The position numbers and the translations under genes were made by a program. Of a stretch of DNA of 64,000 nucleotides, positions 26,422-34,802 are shown piece after piece. The notes below the pieces were generated by a model. The model did no database searches, had not been told where the DNA came from, and was given only the letters and a program-made list of their open reading frames with translations. Numbering within the stretch: position 1 is the first letter of the stretch; each line of letters begins with the position of its first letter. This DNA comes from Methanocaldococcus fervens AG86 (GTDB taxonomy: Archaea; AGJL01; Methanococci; Methanococcales; Methanocaldococcaceae), in NCBI RefSeq assembly GCF_000023985.1, contig NC_013156.1, positions 298,363 through 362,362 on the forward strand. Reading direction: 5' to 3'.

Positions 26422-27059
26422 CTATTCCGGAATCTTATATAATCTTTTTTCCATGAATGAGAAGCTTAAATCAATTAATACAGCCAATATAATTGCAGGT
26501 ATTGAGCCAGCTAACACCTTTTCTATGTTAAAACTCGCAAGACCTTCAAATACAAGTGTTCCCAATCCGCCGGAACCAATTATTGCTGTGAGAATTGCTA
26601 TTGAATTAGCCAATACTGCTGCAAATTTAATGCCTGCAAACATTGCAGGATAGGCGTGTGGAAACCTTACATACCCTATTATCTCCCACTCTGTAAGTCC
26701 TATACCTTTTGCAGCATCAATTATGGAATTATCAACCTCGCTAAGCCCAACATATGTGTTTTTAACTATTGGCAACAACGCCCTAAGTAATATTGCAAAT
26801 ATAGCAGGTGTAAATCCAATTCCTAAAAGTGGGACAACAAGGGCGACAACAGCAAAACTTGGAATTGCCTGAACAAGGTTTGCAAACCCTATTATTGTTA
26901 ACGCTAACTTTTCACTCTTCAATGATATTACTGCCAAAAGCTATTCCAACCACTATGCTAATAAACAAAGATGCATAGGTTAAGATAACATGCTCCCAAA
27001 TGCAGATAATATGGCTTATTACTCTAAAAAAGGATTAATGTAGCTATTAAATATTGCAC
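26422..27059 (-). pseudogene. OpuCB/ProW-type ABC transporter permease, frameshifted
   Basis: The main open part (26422-26937) encodes the conserved permease core: ALTIIGFANLVQAIPSFAVVAL, LRALLPIVKNTYVGLSEVDNSIIDAAKGIG (the EAA loop) and IGSGGLGTLVFEGLASFNIEKVLAGSIPAI. It lacks the N-terminal span. Translating the upstream bases by hand gives SHIICIWEHVILTYASLFISIVVGIAFG in a different frame, joining near 26935. Further upstream, VQYLIATLILF lies in a third frame, joining at a run of six T (on the coding strand) near 27030. A GTG at 27059 could be the original start. Two frameshifts make this a pseudogene. Family members import betaine-like osmolytes; no ATPase or binding protein gene is near. 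Confidence 0.78.
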
Positions 27060-27105
27060 GAGTGTTATCCTGAGCATGTAGATATTGTCCCAATAAAATA
27101 AAATC

Positions 27106-27567
27106 TTAAAATAAAAATTTTTGATATAGTGTATCAATGAAATTGATTTCATAACCGGTTGGAGTAGTTGAAGAAAACATGGAAATTATTAATAACACTG
27201 CCCCCAATGTCACCAATGCGTAGATATTTGAAACAATATCTGCAACGATAACTACGCATTCGTTAGTTCTTAACAGCCAGCCAAGCATGTAAAAATAAAT
27301 ATACATGCCTAAACCACTACCTAAAAATATTGCTGCAATAAGTATTGAACTCTTTCCTATAAAAAGTCCTAACAATCCTAAAACCATAACAAGCCCGTAG
27401 GAGACTGCCAATGATATGATACCTGAGACAATAATTGCCACAAATATCCACAAATAAGATGCTTCAACTTCAAGATCTTCAAGTGTAGTTTTAAAAAGAA
27501 ATACCTTAACAGATATTGGAATTATCATTAAAAATATGGTAAAAAAATATTCGCCGAGATTCAGCAT
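27106..27567 (-). CDS. Small membrane protein of unknown function
   Basis: A 153-residue protein with four predicted spans (about 6-24, 38-66, 70-92 and 105-130), one charged loop (TTLEDLEVEAS) and a short hydrophilic tail. I do not recognise a family. A good GGTGAAACA ribosome binding site precedes ATG 27567. It lies between two broken genes (permease and CobN remnant) in the same direction, so it may itself be a leftover, although its frame is intact. Confidence 0.55.
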   Translation of the reverse strand: MLNLGEYFFTIFLMIIPISVKVFLFKTTLEDLEVEASYLWIFVAIIVSGIISLAVSYGLVMVLGLLGLFIGKSSILIAAIFLGSGLGMYIYFYMLGWLLRTNECVVIVADIVSNIYALVTLGAVLLIISMFSSTTPTGYEINFIDTLYQKFLF

Positions 27568-27705
27568 TGTTTCACCGATATTCTGACATAATTAAATTAA
27601 TACATAAATAGAAAGATAAAGATTATATAGTATATAATGTAAAAACAATGATATAAAATAGTATTGTTGATAAAAATTAATAGCACATAAATAAAAACAA
27701 AAATC

Positions 27706-28347
27706 TTATAATTCAACATTTTCTTCAATTAGTCCTTCTAATTCTAAATACTTCTTCTTCAATTCTTCCAAAATATTCTCATCCACTTTCCAATATCCTC
27801 TTTTATTGGCCTCAATTAACTTCTCAACAATCTCTTTTGTTGCATAAACATTTAGGTTTTTCATTCTTTCAAACAGCTTTTCATCAAGAACAAACCTCTC
27901 AGCAACCTTATCCTACACCCAATTATCAACAGCCCCTGTTGTAGCTGATAATCCTAAGAGATACTCAACCCTATCAGCAACTTTCTGAACACCTAAGAAC
28001 CCATGTTTAAGCATTTCTTCAATCCATTTTGGATTTAATGTTCTTGTTACTGTTCCCCTTTCAATGCTATCTTTAACTGACTCTACCTTAACAACCTCTT
28101 TTGTAGAATCTACTATGAGCATTTCTGGCTTCTCTCCTTTTAAAATCTCAACAGATTTAGCTAAACCACCAAAAAATTCATAATAGTGGTCTAAATCTGT
28201 TATCTCATAGTCGTGTGAGCATCTAACTTGAGATATAACTTCAACTTTTCCAAGCAATTTTTCAAACAGTTCCTTAGTCTCTTTAGTTGAAGTTGCAAAG
28301 TATCCAACATTCCTCCTTAAAATCTCTTTCATTTCTTCATCAATCAT
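27706..28347 (-). pseudogene. CobN C-terminal remnant with in-frame TAG
   Basis: Reading the minus strand from ATG 28347 gives 144 residues to a TAG at 27913-27915. The same frame then continues DKVAERFVLDEKLFERMKNL and on to GYWKVDENILEELKKKY before TAA at 27706-27708, 213 codons in all. This matches the extreme C-terminus of CobN/magnesium-chelatase large subunits (NPKWIEEMLKHGFLGVQKVADRVEYLLGLSATTGAVDNWV, then a conserved helix). Full CobN is about 1200 residues, so over 80% is missing. The start overlaps the cupin stop by 8 bases. TAG would interrupt translation after NWV; no pyrrolysine system is expected in this genus. Confidence 0.8.
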
Positions 28348-28687
28348 TTTTAAACCTCCTTAAAATTGATTTCAATTCATCTAAGCTTTTATATTCTGGA
28401 TTAACTGAGATGAGGATAGCTTCTGCTTCATCTTCACATTCCAATCCAACTTCAAAGTTTGCTGGAATATAGGCAAAATCATTGGCGTTTAATTCAAGGT
28501 TGTTCAACTTAACTCTACCTTTTATTAAATACATCATCCCATCCCTTGGATGGGAGTGAGGTTCAACCTTTAAACCAGAAGGAATTTTTAAATGAATGAT
28601 TGCAATTTTTTCTGAAACAAATAACGGTTTCATTATACCTTCTGGAGTATTAAATTCCTCCATTTCATCAAATCTTACTACTTTCAT
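28340..28687 (-). CDS. Cupin-domain protein
   Basis: A 115-residue single cupin. Motif 1 is PHSHPRDGMMYLIKGRV (about 43-59), with two His and a downstream acidic/Gly pattern; motif 2 is NDFAYIPANFEVGLE (about 69-83), which lacks the usual second-motif His. Small cupins bind a metal or small ligand; no substrate can be named. GGTGATTTT precedes ATG 28687. It lies 4 bases after the methyltransferase stop and overlaps the CobN remnant start, so the three are one transcription unit. Confidence 0.8.
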   Translation of the reverse strand: MKVVRFDEMEEFNTPEGIMKPLFVSEKIAIIHLKIPSGLKVEPHSHPRDGMMYLIKGRVKLNNLELNANDFAYIPANFEVGLECEDEAEAILISVNPEYKSLDELKSILRRFKND

Positions 28688-28691
28688 AAAA

Positions 28692-29693
28692 TCACCTTAC
28701 TTTAGCAACTATGATTTTTGAAGGGCTGTGAGTATCTGAAATATCAACAATATCGACAACTTCAAATCCACAAGATTCGAGAATATCGCAGAATTCAGGT
28801 GTAGAATAAACTCTATCAACTTTGTCAAGTATTGAAAACATTAAATCAAAGAACACTGCTGTGGAATCTTCTTTTAAGTCATCGATATACCAATGCTTTG
28901 TTATTAAGATGCCATCATCGCTAAGGGATGCATGGACTTTTTTCAGTATTTTTGTTAATTCCTCATGAGGTCTGTAAAGAACATCCGATGCAAAAATTAT
29001 ATCATATCCAGAACCAATTTCGTCTTTTGTAAAGTCTCCAGGTATTAAATTAACCTTATCTCCAACGAATTTCTTAGTAGTTTCAAGCACATGGGGTAAA
29101 TCAAACACATAAGCGTCAAGTTCTGGATTTATTTCTTTAAAAGCCAAGGCATACAATCCATGCCCTCCACCTAAATCAAGAAGCTTCTTTGCTCTTTTAA
29201 ATTCAGGCAACTCTTTAACAACTTCAACGGTCTTTGGTAGATCTCCTCTTACAGCCCCCTCAGCCATTGCAAGTATAAAGCTTTCGTTAAATACGGAATT
29301 ATTACCTTGGAAACCTAAAGGTCCGTTCTTTAAAGCTTCTAAAAGTTTACTCCATCTCTCTTCTCTTGTCTTTTTGTAAAGTTTTATTAAATTTCCCTGA
29401 TAAAATGGAGAATCGCTTAGAAGAAATACCTTTGATGCTTTAGTTAGGGAATATTTTCCATTAATTTCTTTTAGAAATCCTGAAGCTACTAAAGCGTTAC
29501 AAACCTTTTTAGTTAACCTTTCATCAAGATTTAGTTCTTTAGCTACTTCTTCAGCTGATTTAGGTTTTTTAAAATGATCAAAGAGATTTAGTTCGACGGC
29601 AGTTGCAAGAACAGAGAATTTTTCAACTGATTGGGCTAACTCAGAGATTATATTTGGATCAGCCGGAGGCAATTCAATAACTTTTTTTGGCAT
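28692..29693 (-). CDS. SAM-dependent O-methyltransferase-like protein (winged-helix dimerisation domain)
   Basis: A 333-residue protein with an N-terminal winged-helix dimerisation domain (SAEEVAKELNLDERLTKKVCNALVASGFLKE, about 48-78), as in plant-type small-molecule O-methyltransferases, and a SAM-binding LLDLGGGHGLYALAF near 172-186 followed by DIIFASDVLYR near 231-241. The acceptor is unknown. A longer frame begins at 29780, but GGGAGGGAT before ATG 29693 fixes the start. The downstream cupin and CobN remnant share its operon. A perfect palindrome overlaps its promoter. Confidence 0.82.
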   Translation of the reverse strand: MPKKVIELPPADPNIISELAQSVEKFSVLATAVELNLFDHFKKPKSAEEVAKELNLDERLTKKVCNALVASGFLKEINGKYSLTKASKVFLLSDSPFYQGNLIKLYKKTREERWSKLLEALKNGPLGFQGNNSVFNESFILAMAEGAVRGDLPKTVEVVKELPEFKRAKKLLDLGGGHGLYALAFKEINPELDAYVFDLPHVLETTKKFVGDKVNLIPGDFTKDEIGSGYDIIFASDVLYRPHEELTKILKKVHASLSDDGILITKHWYIDDLKEDSTAVFFDLMFSILDKVDRVYSTPEFCDILESCGFEVVDIVDISDTHSPSKIIVAKVR

Positions 29694-29711
29694 ATTTATC
29701 CCTCCCAAACA

Positions 29712-29753
29712 GAATTTAGTTTTAAAGATTAAAATATAAAAATACGTATTTTT
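29712..29753 (-). promoter_or_regulatory. Methyltransferase operon promoter with perfect palindrome
   Basis: A perfect 16-base palindrome AAAAATACGTATTTTT lies at 29738-29753, 45 bases before the ATG. On the coding (minus) strand it runs straight into a TATA-like TTTTTATATTTTAA (about 29730-29743), so a protein bound to it would cover the BRE/TATA box. Predicted start is near 29712. A second TATA-like stretch (TTTATATATTTGG) is farther up near 29832-29844. Confidence 0.5.
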
Positions 29754-29942
29754 CACAATATTATAATACTTATTATCCACATTATCTTCAATTACCTCAT
29801 TAATTACTACATTTTCATTTCATTTTATTACCAAATATATAAACTTATCTCTAATAAAAATAATTTGAATTTATAAAAACATTTCTTGATATATTGTTAA
29901 AATTAAAAATAAGAAAAGAAAAAAAGAAAAATAAAAAAAGTT

Positions 29943-31133
29943 TTAGAATTTTTTAAACATATCCTCAACGATTCTTGCAAACGCAGGTCTTGTTATAAAT
30001 ATACCTATTAAAACTCCTGCTATCGTTGTTATTGCAAATCCTTTCAACATTCCAACACCGAGTACAAATAAAGGCAACATGGCAGCTATAGAAGTGGCAG
30101 CTGAGGCAAATATTATAAAGAAAGCCCTCTTGATACTTGCCCTTATTTTTCCAGCCCCTCTCTTTAAAGCTTCATCAGTTATCACAATTTGGTTATCCAC
30201 CCCTGTCCCTACAGCTGCAATAATACCAGCTATTGAAGGTAAATCTAACTTCCAATCTATTAAAGATGCAAAGCCCAGTATAATAACAATTTCTGAAAGG
30301 CAGGTTATTAAAATTGGAATTGCTATTTTTGGTTGCTTATACCTTATACTAACAATTACTCCAACAGCTATAAACGCCAGCAATAAGGCAGTGGCAGTTC
30401 CTTTTAAAAATTCTTTACCAAACTCTGAGGAAACTGCGTAGGTGTATTCAATTTCCAATTTCACAGGCAAAGCTCCTGATTTTAGGGCTGAGTATATAGC
30501 CATGGCTTCATCAATTTCCTCTTTTGTTGGAGGATAATTACCAACGGTGATAACTTGCTTTGGATGAGGTTTTCCGTCTGCCAACTCTGGAGATAGTACG
30601 GGAGCTGATATCAATTCTCCATCCATGTAGAGCTCAACTTTATGGTATGCCTTACCTTCAGCGACTTCTGCAAATTTTTTAGCTCCTTCCAATGTTAATT
30701 CAAAAGGAACTCCATAGGCCCAACTATCCCCCTGTGGAATCTTTGTTGGTGGCTCAACAATTTTTACATCTTTTCCAGTATATGCCGTTATGTTATCAAT
30801 CTTTGCCTCAAAAACTCCTTGATGCTCTAAAACTTTAATTATTCTCTCAGTGTCTGAACTATTAGGAACCATTACAATTATTTCATCGTTACCTCTTGGA
30901 TAAACCGTTACGTCACTTAAACCATTTACATTTAACCTTTTTTCGATAATCTCCACTGTTAATTGCATTTCTTCATTATTCATTGGTCTCTCTGCTTTTA
31001 AAACAATAACCGTTCCTCCACTCAAATCAATTCCATAGTCAATACCTTTAAATGCTATTAGAAATAGTGATACCACAAGAAATATAATTAAGGTCAGTAT
31101 CTTTTTATCTTTTAACAACTTTGAGATATTCAT
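29943..31133 (-). CDS. secD: Protein-export membrane protein SecD
   Basis: A 396-residue archaeal SecD, partner of SecF in helping Sec-dependent export. The N-terminal span (about 12-28) is followed by GIDLSGGTVIVLKAERP (about 34-50) and an external P1-type domain of ~200 residues. A block of five spans from about 225 to the end includes the typical PSIAGIIAAVGTGVDNQIVITDEALKRG near 301-328. GGTGGGATAG precedes the ATG. SecF is usually adjacent in archaea; no secF is found on either side within this window. Confidence 0.93.
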   Translation of the reverse strand: MNISKLLKDKKILTLIIFLVVSLFLIAFKGIDYGIDLSGGTVIVLKAERPMNNEEMQLTVEIIEKRLNVNGLSDVTVYPRGNDEIIVMVPNSSDTERIIKVLEHQGVFEAKIDNITAYTGKDVKIVEPPTKIPQGDSWAYGVPFELTLEGAKKFAEVAEGKAYHKVELYMDGELISAPVLSPELADGKPHPKQVITVGNYPPTKEEIDEAMAIYSALKSGALPVKLEIEYTYAVSSEFGKEFLKGTATALLLAFIAVGVIVSIRYKQPKIAIPILITCLSEIVIILGFASLIDWKLDLPSIAGIIAAVGTGVDNQIVITDEALKRGAGKIRASIKRAFFIIFASAATSIAAMLPLFVLGVGMLKGFAITTIAGVLIGIFITRPAFARIVEDMFKKF

Positions 31134-31212
31134 CTATCCCACCTACGGCTATAATAAGAGTTATAGATTCTTAACTTCTTTTAAATTAAATTTAAATTTA
31201 ATGGTGGTTGGC

Positions 31213-31500
31213 ATGGGTATAACGATTATTGGCTACATTGCGGGAACTTTAACAACTTTTGCCTCTCTTCCTCAACTGTTAAAGTCTTTGAAAGAGAGAA
31301 ACATGGAAAATATATCATTAGCCTTTGTTGTAACTTTTACAACTGGATTAACACTCTGGCTAATATATGGAATATTAAGGAATGATTACCCAATAATAGT
31401 ATTTAACATTTTGTCTTTAATGTTTTGGATTCCAATAACATATTTAAAGATAAAAGATGTATTGGAAAATAAAGGTAGCAAATCAGAATTAATAACTTAG
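31213..31500 (+). CDS. SemiSWEET (PQ-loop) sugar transporter-like protein
   Basis: A ~95-residue membrane protein with three spans and the PQ-loop motif TFASLPQLLKSLKERNMENIS (P-Q near residues 19-20), as in prokaryotic SemiSWEETs that dimerise to carry sugars across the membrane. GGTGG at 31203-31207 favours ATG 31213 over the ATG at 31201. It is divergent from secD. The phosphatase gene follows 25 bases later in the same direction, giving a plausible but unproven sugar-linked pair. Confidence 0.82.
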   Translation: MGITIIGYIAGTLTTFASLPQLLKSLKERNMENISLAFVVTFTTGLTLWLIYGILRNDYPIIVFNILSLMFWIPITYLKIKDVLENKGSKSELIT

Positions 31501-31525
31501 TTAAAAATTTAATTATGATGATAAT

Positions 31526-32284
31526 ATGATGTGGGATGAAATTGGAAAAAAGATAGCAAAAGAGATTGAAAAAGAAATTATGTCATATTATGGAAGAAAA
31601 GATAAATCATATATTGTTGGAAAGTCTCCAAGTGGGGATAAAACAGAAATTTTTGATAAGATAAGTGAAGATATAGCTTTAAAATATTTAAAACCGTTGA
31701 ATGTTAATGTTGTAAGTGAGGAGTTGGGAATTATAAATAATGAAAGCGAATGGACTGTAGTTATAGACCCTATTGATGGTTCTTTCAATTTTATAAATGG
31801 AATTCCATTTTTTGCCTTTTGTTTTGGAGTATTTAAAAATAACAAACCATATTACGGCTTAACCTATGAATTTTTAACTAAGAGTTTTTATGAGGCATAT
31901 AAAGGAAAAGGAGCTTATTTAAACGGAAAAAAGATTAAGGTTAAGGATTTCAATCCAGAAGATATAACCATAAGTTATTATCCAAACAAAAAAATGGACT
32001 TGGAAAAATTGAGGAATAAAATTAAAAGAGTTAGAATATTTGGAGCTTTTGGTTTGGAGATGTGTTATGTAGCTAAGGGAAGTTTAGATGCTATTTTCGA
32101 TGTAAGACCTAAGGTTAGGGCTGTTGATATTGCCTCTTCCTATATAATTTGTAAAGAGGCGGGAGCTTTAATAACAGATAAGGATGGAAATGAGCTGAAA
32201 TTTGAATTAAATGCAACAGATAGAATAAATGTTATTGTAGCAAACAGTAAAGAGATGTTAGACATAATTTTAGAGCTTTTATAA
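31526..32284 (+). CDS. suhB: Inositol monophosphatase / fructose-1,6-bisphosphatase (MJ0109 type)
   Basis: A 252-residue dual-activity phosphatase of the IMPase fold, nearly identical to M. jannaschii MJ0109, a biochemically studied enzyme acting on inositol-1-phosphate and fructose-1,6-bisphosphate. Metal-site motifs are EE near 66-67 (VVSEELG), WTVVIDPIDGSFNFING (about 75-91; D80, D83 by family) and the C-terminal VRAVDIASSYIICKEAGA (about 193-210). It may serve gluconeogenesis and inositol phosphate synthesis. ATG 31526 and ATG 31529 are adjacent; MJ0109 as I recall begins at the latter. It ends 1 base before the convergent pyruvate kinase stop. Confidence 0.93.
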   Translation: MMWDEIGKKIAKEIEKEIMSYYGRKDKSYIVGKSPSGDKTEIFDKISEDIALKYLKPLNVNVVSEELGIINNESEWTVVIDPIDGSFNFINGIPFFAFCFGVFKNNKPYYGLTYEFLTKSFYEAYKGKGAYLNGKKIKVKDFNPEDITISYYPNKKMDLEKLRNKIKRVRIFGAFGLEMCYVAKGSLDAIFDVRPKVRAVDIASSYIICKEAGALITDKDGNELKFELNATDRINVIVANSKEMLDIILELL

Positions 32285-32285
32285 T

Positions 32286-33617
32286 TTAAATGCTTTCAAC
32301 TTTTATGGTGTTTGTTTTCTTTTGACCTATTGGATGACCCAATGTTATTAAATAAACTCCACTTTCTATCTCTTTTTTAGCTATCTCCCTACATCTGATA
32401 ATTATTTCCTCCACATCATCAAACTCTTCCATTAAATACCCTTCAACCCCCCAAACTAATCTTAATTTTCTTAAAGTTTTTATATTCGGCGTTGGAGCTA
32501 TTATTTTATTTTTCATTCTTAATTTAGATATTAACTTGGCAGTTCTTCCAGAATATGTGGGAGTTATAATTAATTTAGTATCTAATTTCTTATACAGCTC
32601 ATAAACAGCATAAACTAAGCCCTCATCAATATCCTTAACCTCCAAACAAACCCTGTCTCCAAACTCCTCATAATGCTTATCGGCAATCTCTGCAACTTTA
32701 TTTAAAACTTTTATTGCCTCTATTGGATACTTCCCAATAGTTGTTTCGTTAGAAAGCATTAAGCAATCTGTTCCATCGTATATGGCGTTAGCTATGTCTG
32801 TGACCTCTGCTCTTGTAGGAAATGGATTATTTATCATAGATTCCAACATTTGCGTGGCTGTTATTGACAAAATTCCATATTTGTTTGCTATTCTCAATAT
32901 ATTTTTCTGCTCAATTGGTATATTCTCTATAGGAAGCTCTACACCCAAATCTCCCCTCGCCACCATTATTCCATTACTTTCTTTAGCAATTCCTTTTATG
33001 TTTTTTAAAGCTTCCTTTGTCTCTATCTTTGATATTACTTCACAATCTCCCTTGTAATCTGATATTATATCCTTTAATTCCTTAACATCCTCTTTATCCC
33101 TAACAAATGATAAAGCTATAAATTCAAAATCCTTTTCTGCGGCAAATTTTATATTTTTTAAATCAACTTCGTCAATTATTGGCAGTTCTATCCTTGTATC
33201 TGGTAGATTGACCCCCATTCCTTCTTTAATCTCTCCCCCAACCTCTACAACGGCAACAATCTTATCACTTTTTTCTACAACTCTCAGCTTAATCTTTCCA
33301 TCGTTAATTAAAATAAAATGCCCCTCCTCAATTGTATCTATATCATGGTTAAGCTTTATATCCTCCTCAATAACAACCTTTTCTCCAGCTTTCAATATTT
33401 TATTTTTTAATTTAACCTCTTTAACTCTAATTTTTATCCCTTTCAAATCCATAACTTTGGCGATGTTATTTTTTTCTAATATGGGTAGAAATCTTTCACA
33501 GTAATCCGTTGTTGCGTGAGACATGTTAAATCTAATCCCATCGATTAAATTAATCGCTTTATCCAATTTATTTTCTAAAGAAGGACCTAAGGTAACTAAA
33601 ATTTTAGTTTTTCTCAT
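32286..33617 (-). CDS. pyk: Pyruvate kinase
   Basis: A 443-residue enzyme making pyruvate and ATP from phosphoenolpyruvate. Motifs are RFNMSHATTDY (about 28-38), ISKIETKEAL near 195-204 (catalytic Lys), GIMVARGDLGVELPIENIP near 214-232 (metal Glu/Asp region) and ATQMLESMINNPFPTRAEVTDIANAI near 252-277. The C-terminal domain is short, without a recognisable allosteric effector site. GGTGGAACA precedes the ATG. It is convergent with suhB; upstream on the same strand lies an unrecognised membrane protein. Confidence 0.95.
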   Translation of the reverse strand: MRKTKILVTLGPSLENKLDKAINLIDGIRFNMSHATTDYCERFLPILEKNNIAKVMDLKGIKIRVKEVKLKNKILKAGEKVVIEEDIKLNHDIDTIEEGHFILINDGKIKLRVVEKSDKIVAVVEVGGEIKEGMGVNLPDTRIELPIIDEVDLKNIKFAAEKDFEFIALSFVRDKEDVKELKDIISDYKGDCEVISKIETKEALKNIKGIAKESNGIMVARGDLGVELPIENIPIEQKNILRIANKYGILSITATQMLESMINNPFPTRAEVTDIANAIYDGTDCLMLSNETTIGKYPIEAIKVLNKVAEIADKHYEEFGDRVCLEVKDIDEGLVYAVYELYKKLDTKLIITPTYSGRTAKLISKLRMKNKIIAPTPNIKTLRKLRLVWGVEGYLMEEFDDVEEIIIRCREIAKKEIESGVYLITLGHPIGQKKTNTIKVESI

Positions 33618-33638
33618 TGTTCCACCAAAATAGATAAT

Positions 33639-34802
33639 TTATGGTTTTTTATATTCTATTTTGATTATATTTCTTTTCATAATTTTTGTAATTTTATTAT
33701 ATTCATCTAAAACTAAGATATCTTCTGGGTTATCTTCTATAATATATACATCTTTGATTTTTTCATCATTCGTTAGGCATATGTCAGCTTTATTGTTTGG
33801 AATCTCTTTAACTACACTAAAAATTGCATACCAAATAGTTAGCGTAAATATTGCATATGCAATAGTTAATCCATTAAACTCCAAAAACTGAAACGTTATA
33901 AAAACTACAAAAATTAATATGACAATAGATGTTTGCAGTAGATCCATATGATTAAGAATTACTGTTATTATTGTTATTGCAAATGTTATTACAAATTTGG
34001 ATAGTTTATTATTATTTGATATGAAAAATAAAGTTAGGTTTTCATCCTTATTTTTGTTGTATATATCTAAAGACTCGTATGAAAACGTTATGTTTATGTA
34101 GTGACTAACCATTGGTAAAATAGTTTTGTAAGTTAGGTAATACAAAGCAACTATACAAACCATTTCTATTATACGGAAATTATGAGCCAAAAAAGGAAGT
34201 AGTAAAAACGGGATTATAAAAAAGTTAAAATATCCGTAAAAATTTTGAAGTAATAAATATTGAATACTAATTTTCTCAAAATTCTTTTTATTGAAAATAG
34301 TTTTTCCATGCCTAGAAATTTGTATTAGTATATATAAATAAGTAAGAACTGAAGATACAGCAATAGAAATAACTATTGTTGAATTTTTAGAATATAATTC
34401 ATTAAATATTTGGGATATGCTCTTAATTTCAAATATTTTTACAATATTGTATATTATTTCTAGATTTTTAGGACATAAGACAATTATTAAAGAAAAAATT
34501 ATACCTAGTACGGTTGTTGCTTTTGATACCTGGTAAGTAAACTCTATTATTTTTGAAATATTATCTTTTCTTTTATTTTTATCATTTGATTCTACAAAAA
34601 TAGAAAATCCTAAAGTGAATAGAAATAACAGAATAAAAAATAACAGCAATCCCGTTGATATAATATCGTTTAACCAATATAAATCAAAGTGTTCGATAAA
34701 TAATACATAAAATGAAAATATCCACAATAAATACGTAGTTCCAACAATATCCCGCAAAATTTTAAATATCAACGTTAGTATTTTTACTATTTTATCTTTC
34801 AT
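33639..34802 (-). CDS. Polytopic membrane protein of unknown function
   Basis: About 387 residues, eight to ten hydrophobic spans spread over the first ~340 residues, unusually rich in Ile, Phe, Asn and Lys, and a ~45-residue hydrophilic C-terminal tail (KEIPNNKADICLTNDEKIKD and on) probably in the cytoplasm. I do not recognise a family. GGGGAATAG before ATG 34802 fixes the start; a longer frame to 34841 is rejected. It overlaps the end of the dihydropteroate-synthase-related gene by 11 bases. In M. jannaschii, as I recall, the two flanking genes (MJ0107, MJ0108) are adjacent, so this gene looks like a lineage-specific insertion. Confidence 0.6.
   Translation of the reverse strand: MKDKIVKILTLIFKILRDIVGTTYLLWIFSFYVLFIEHFDLYWLNDIISTGLLLFFILLFLFTLGFSIFVESNDKNKRKDNISKIIEFTYQVSKATTVLGIIFSLIIVLCPKNLEIIYNIVKIFEIKSISQIFNELYSKNSTIVISIAVSSVLTYLYILIQISRHGKTIFNKKNFEKISIQYLLLQNFYGYFNFFIIPFLLLPFLAHNFRIIEMVCIVALYYLTYKTILPMVSHYINITFSYESLDIYNKNKDENLTLFFISNNNKLSKFVITFAITIITVILNHMDLLQTSIVILIFVVFITFQFLEFNGLTIAYAIFTLTIWYAIFSVVKEIPNNKADICLTNDEKIKDVYIIEDNPEDILVLDEYNKITKIMKRNIIKIEYKKP

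Noticed and set aside
27913-27915. TAG in the CobN remnant as a pyrrolysine codon
   Set aside because: Pyrrolysine use is known from Methanosarcinaceae and a few other lineages with methylamine metabolism, not from this genus, and no pyl gene or methylamine methyltransferase is in the window. A nonsense mutation in a gene already missing most of its length is simpler.
29781-29942. Possible small gene between the methyltransferase promoter and secD
   Set aside because: Only AT-rich sequence with stop codons in all frames and a TATA-like stretch; nothing that supports a gene or RNA.
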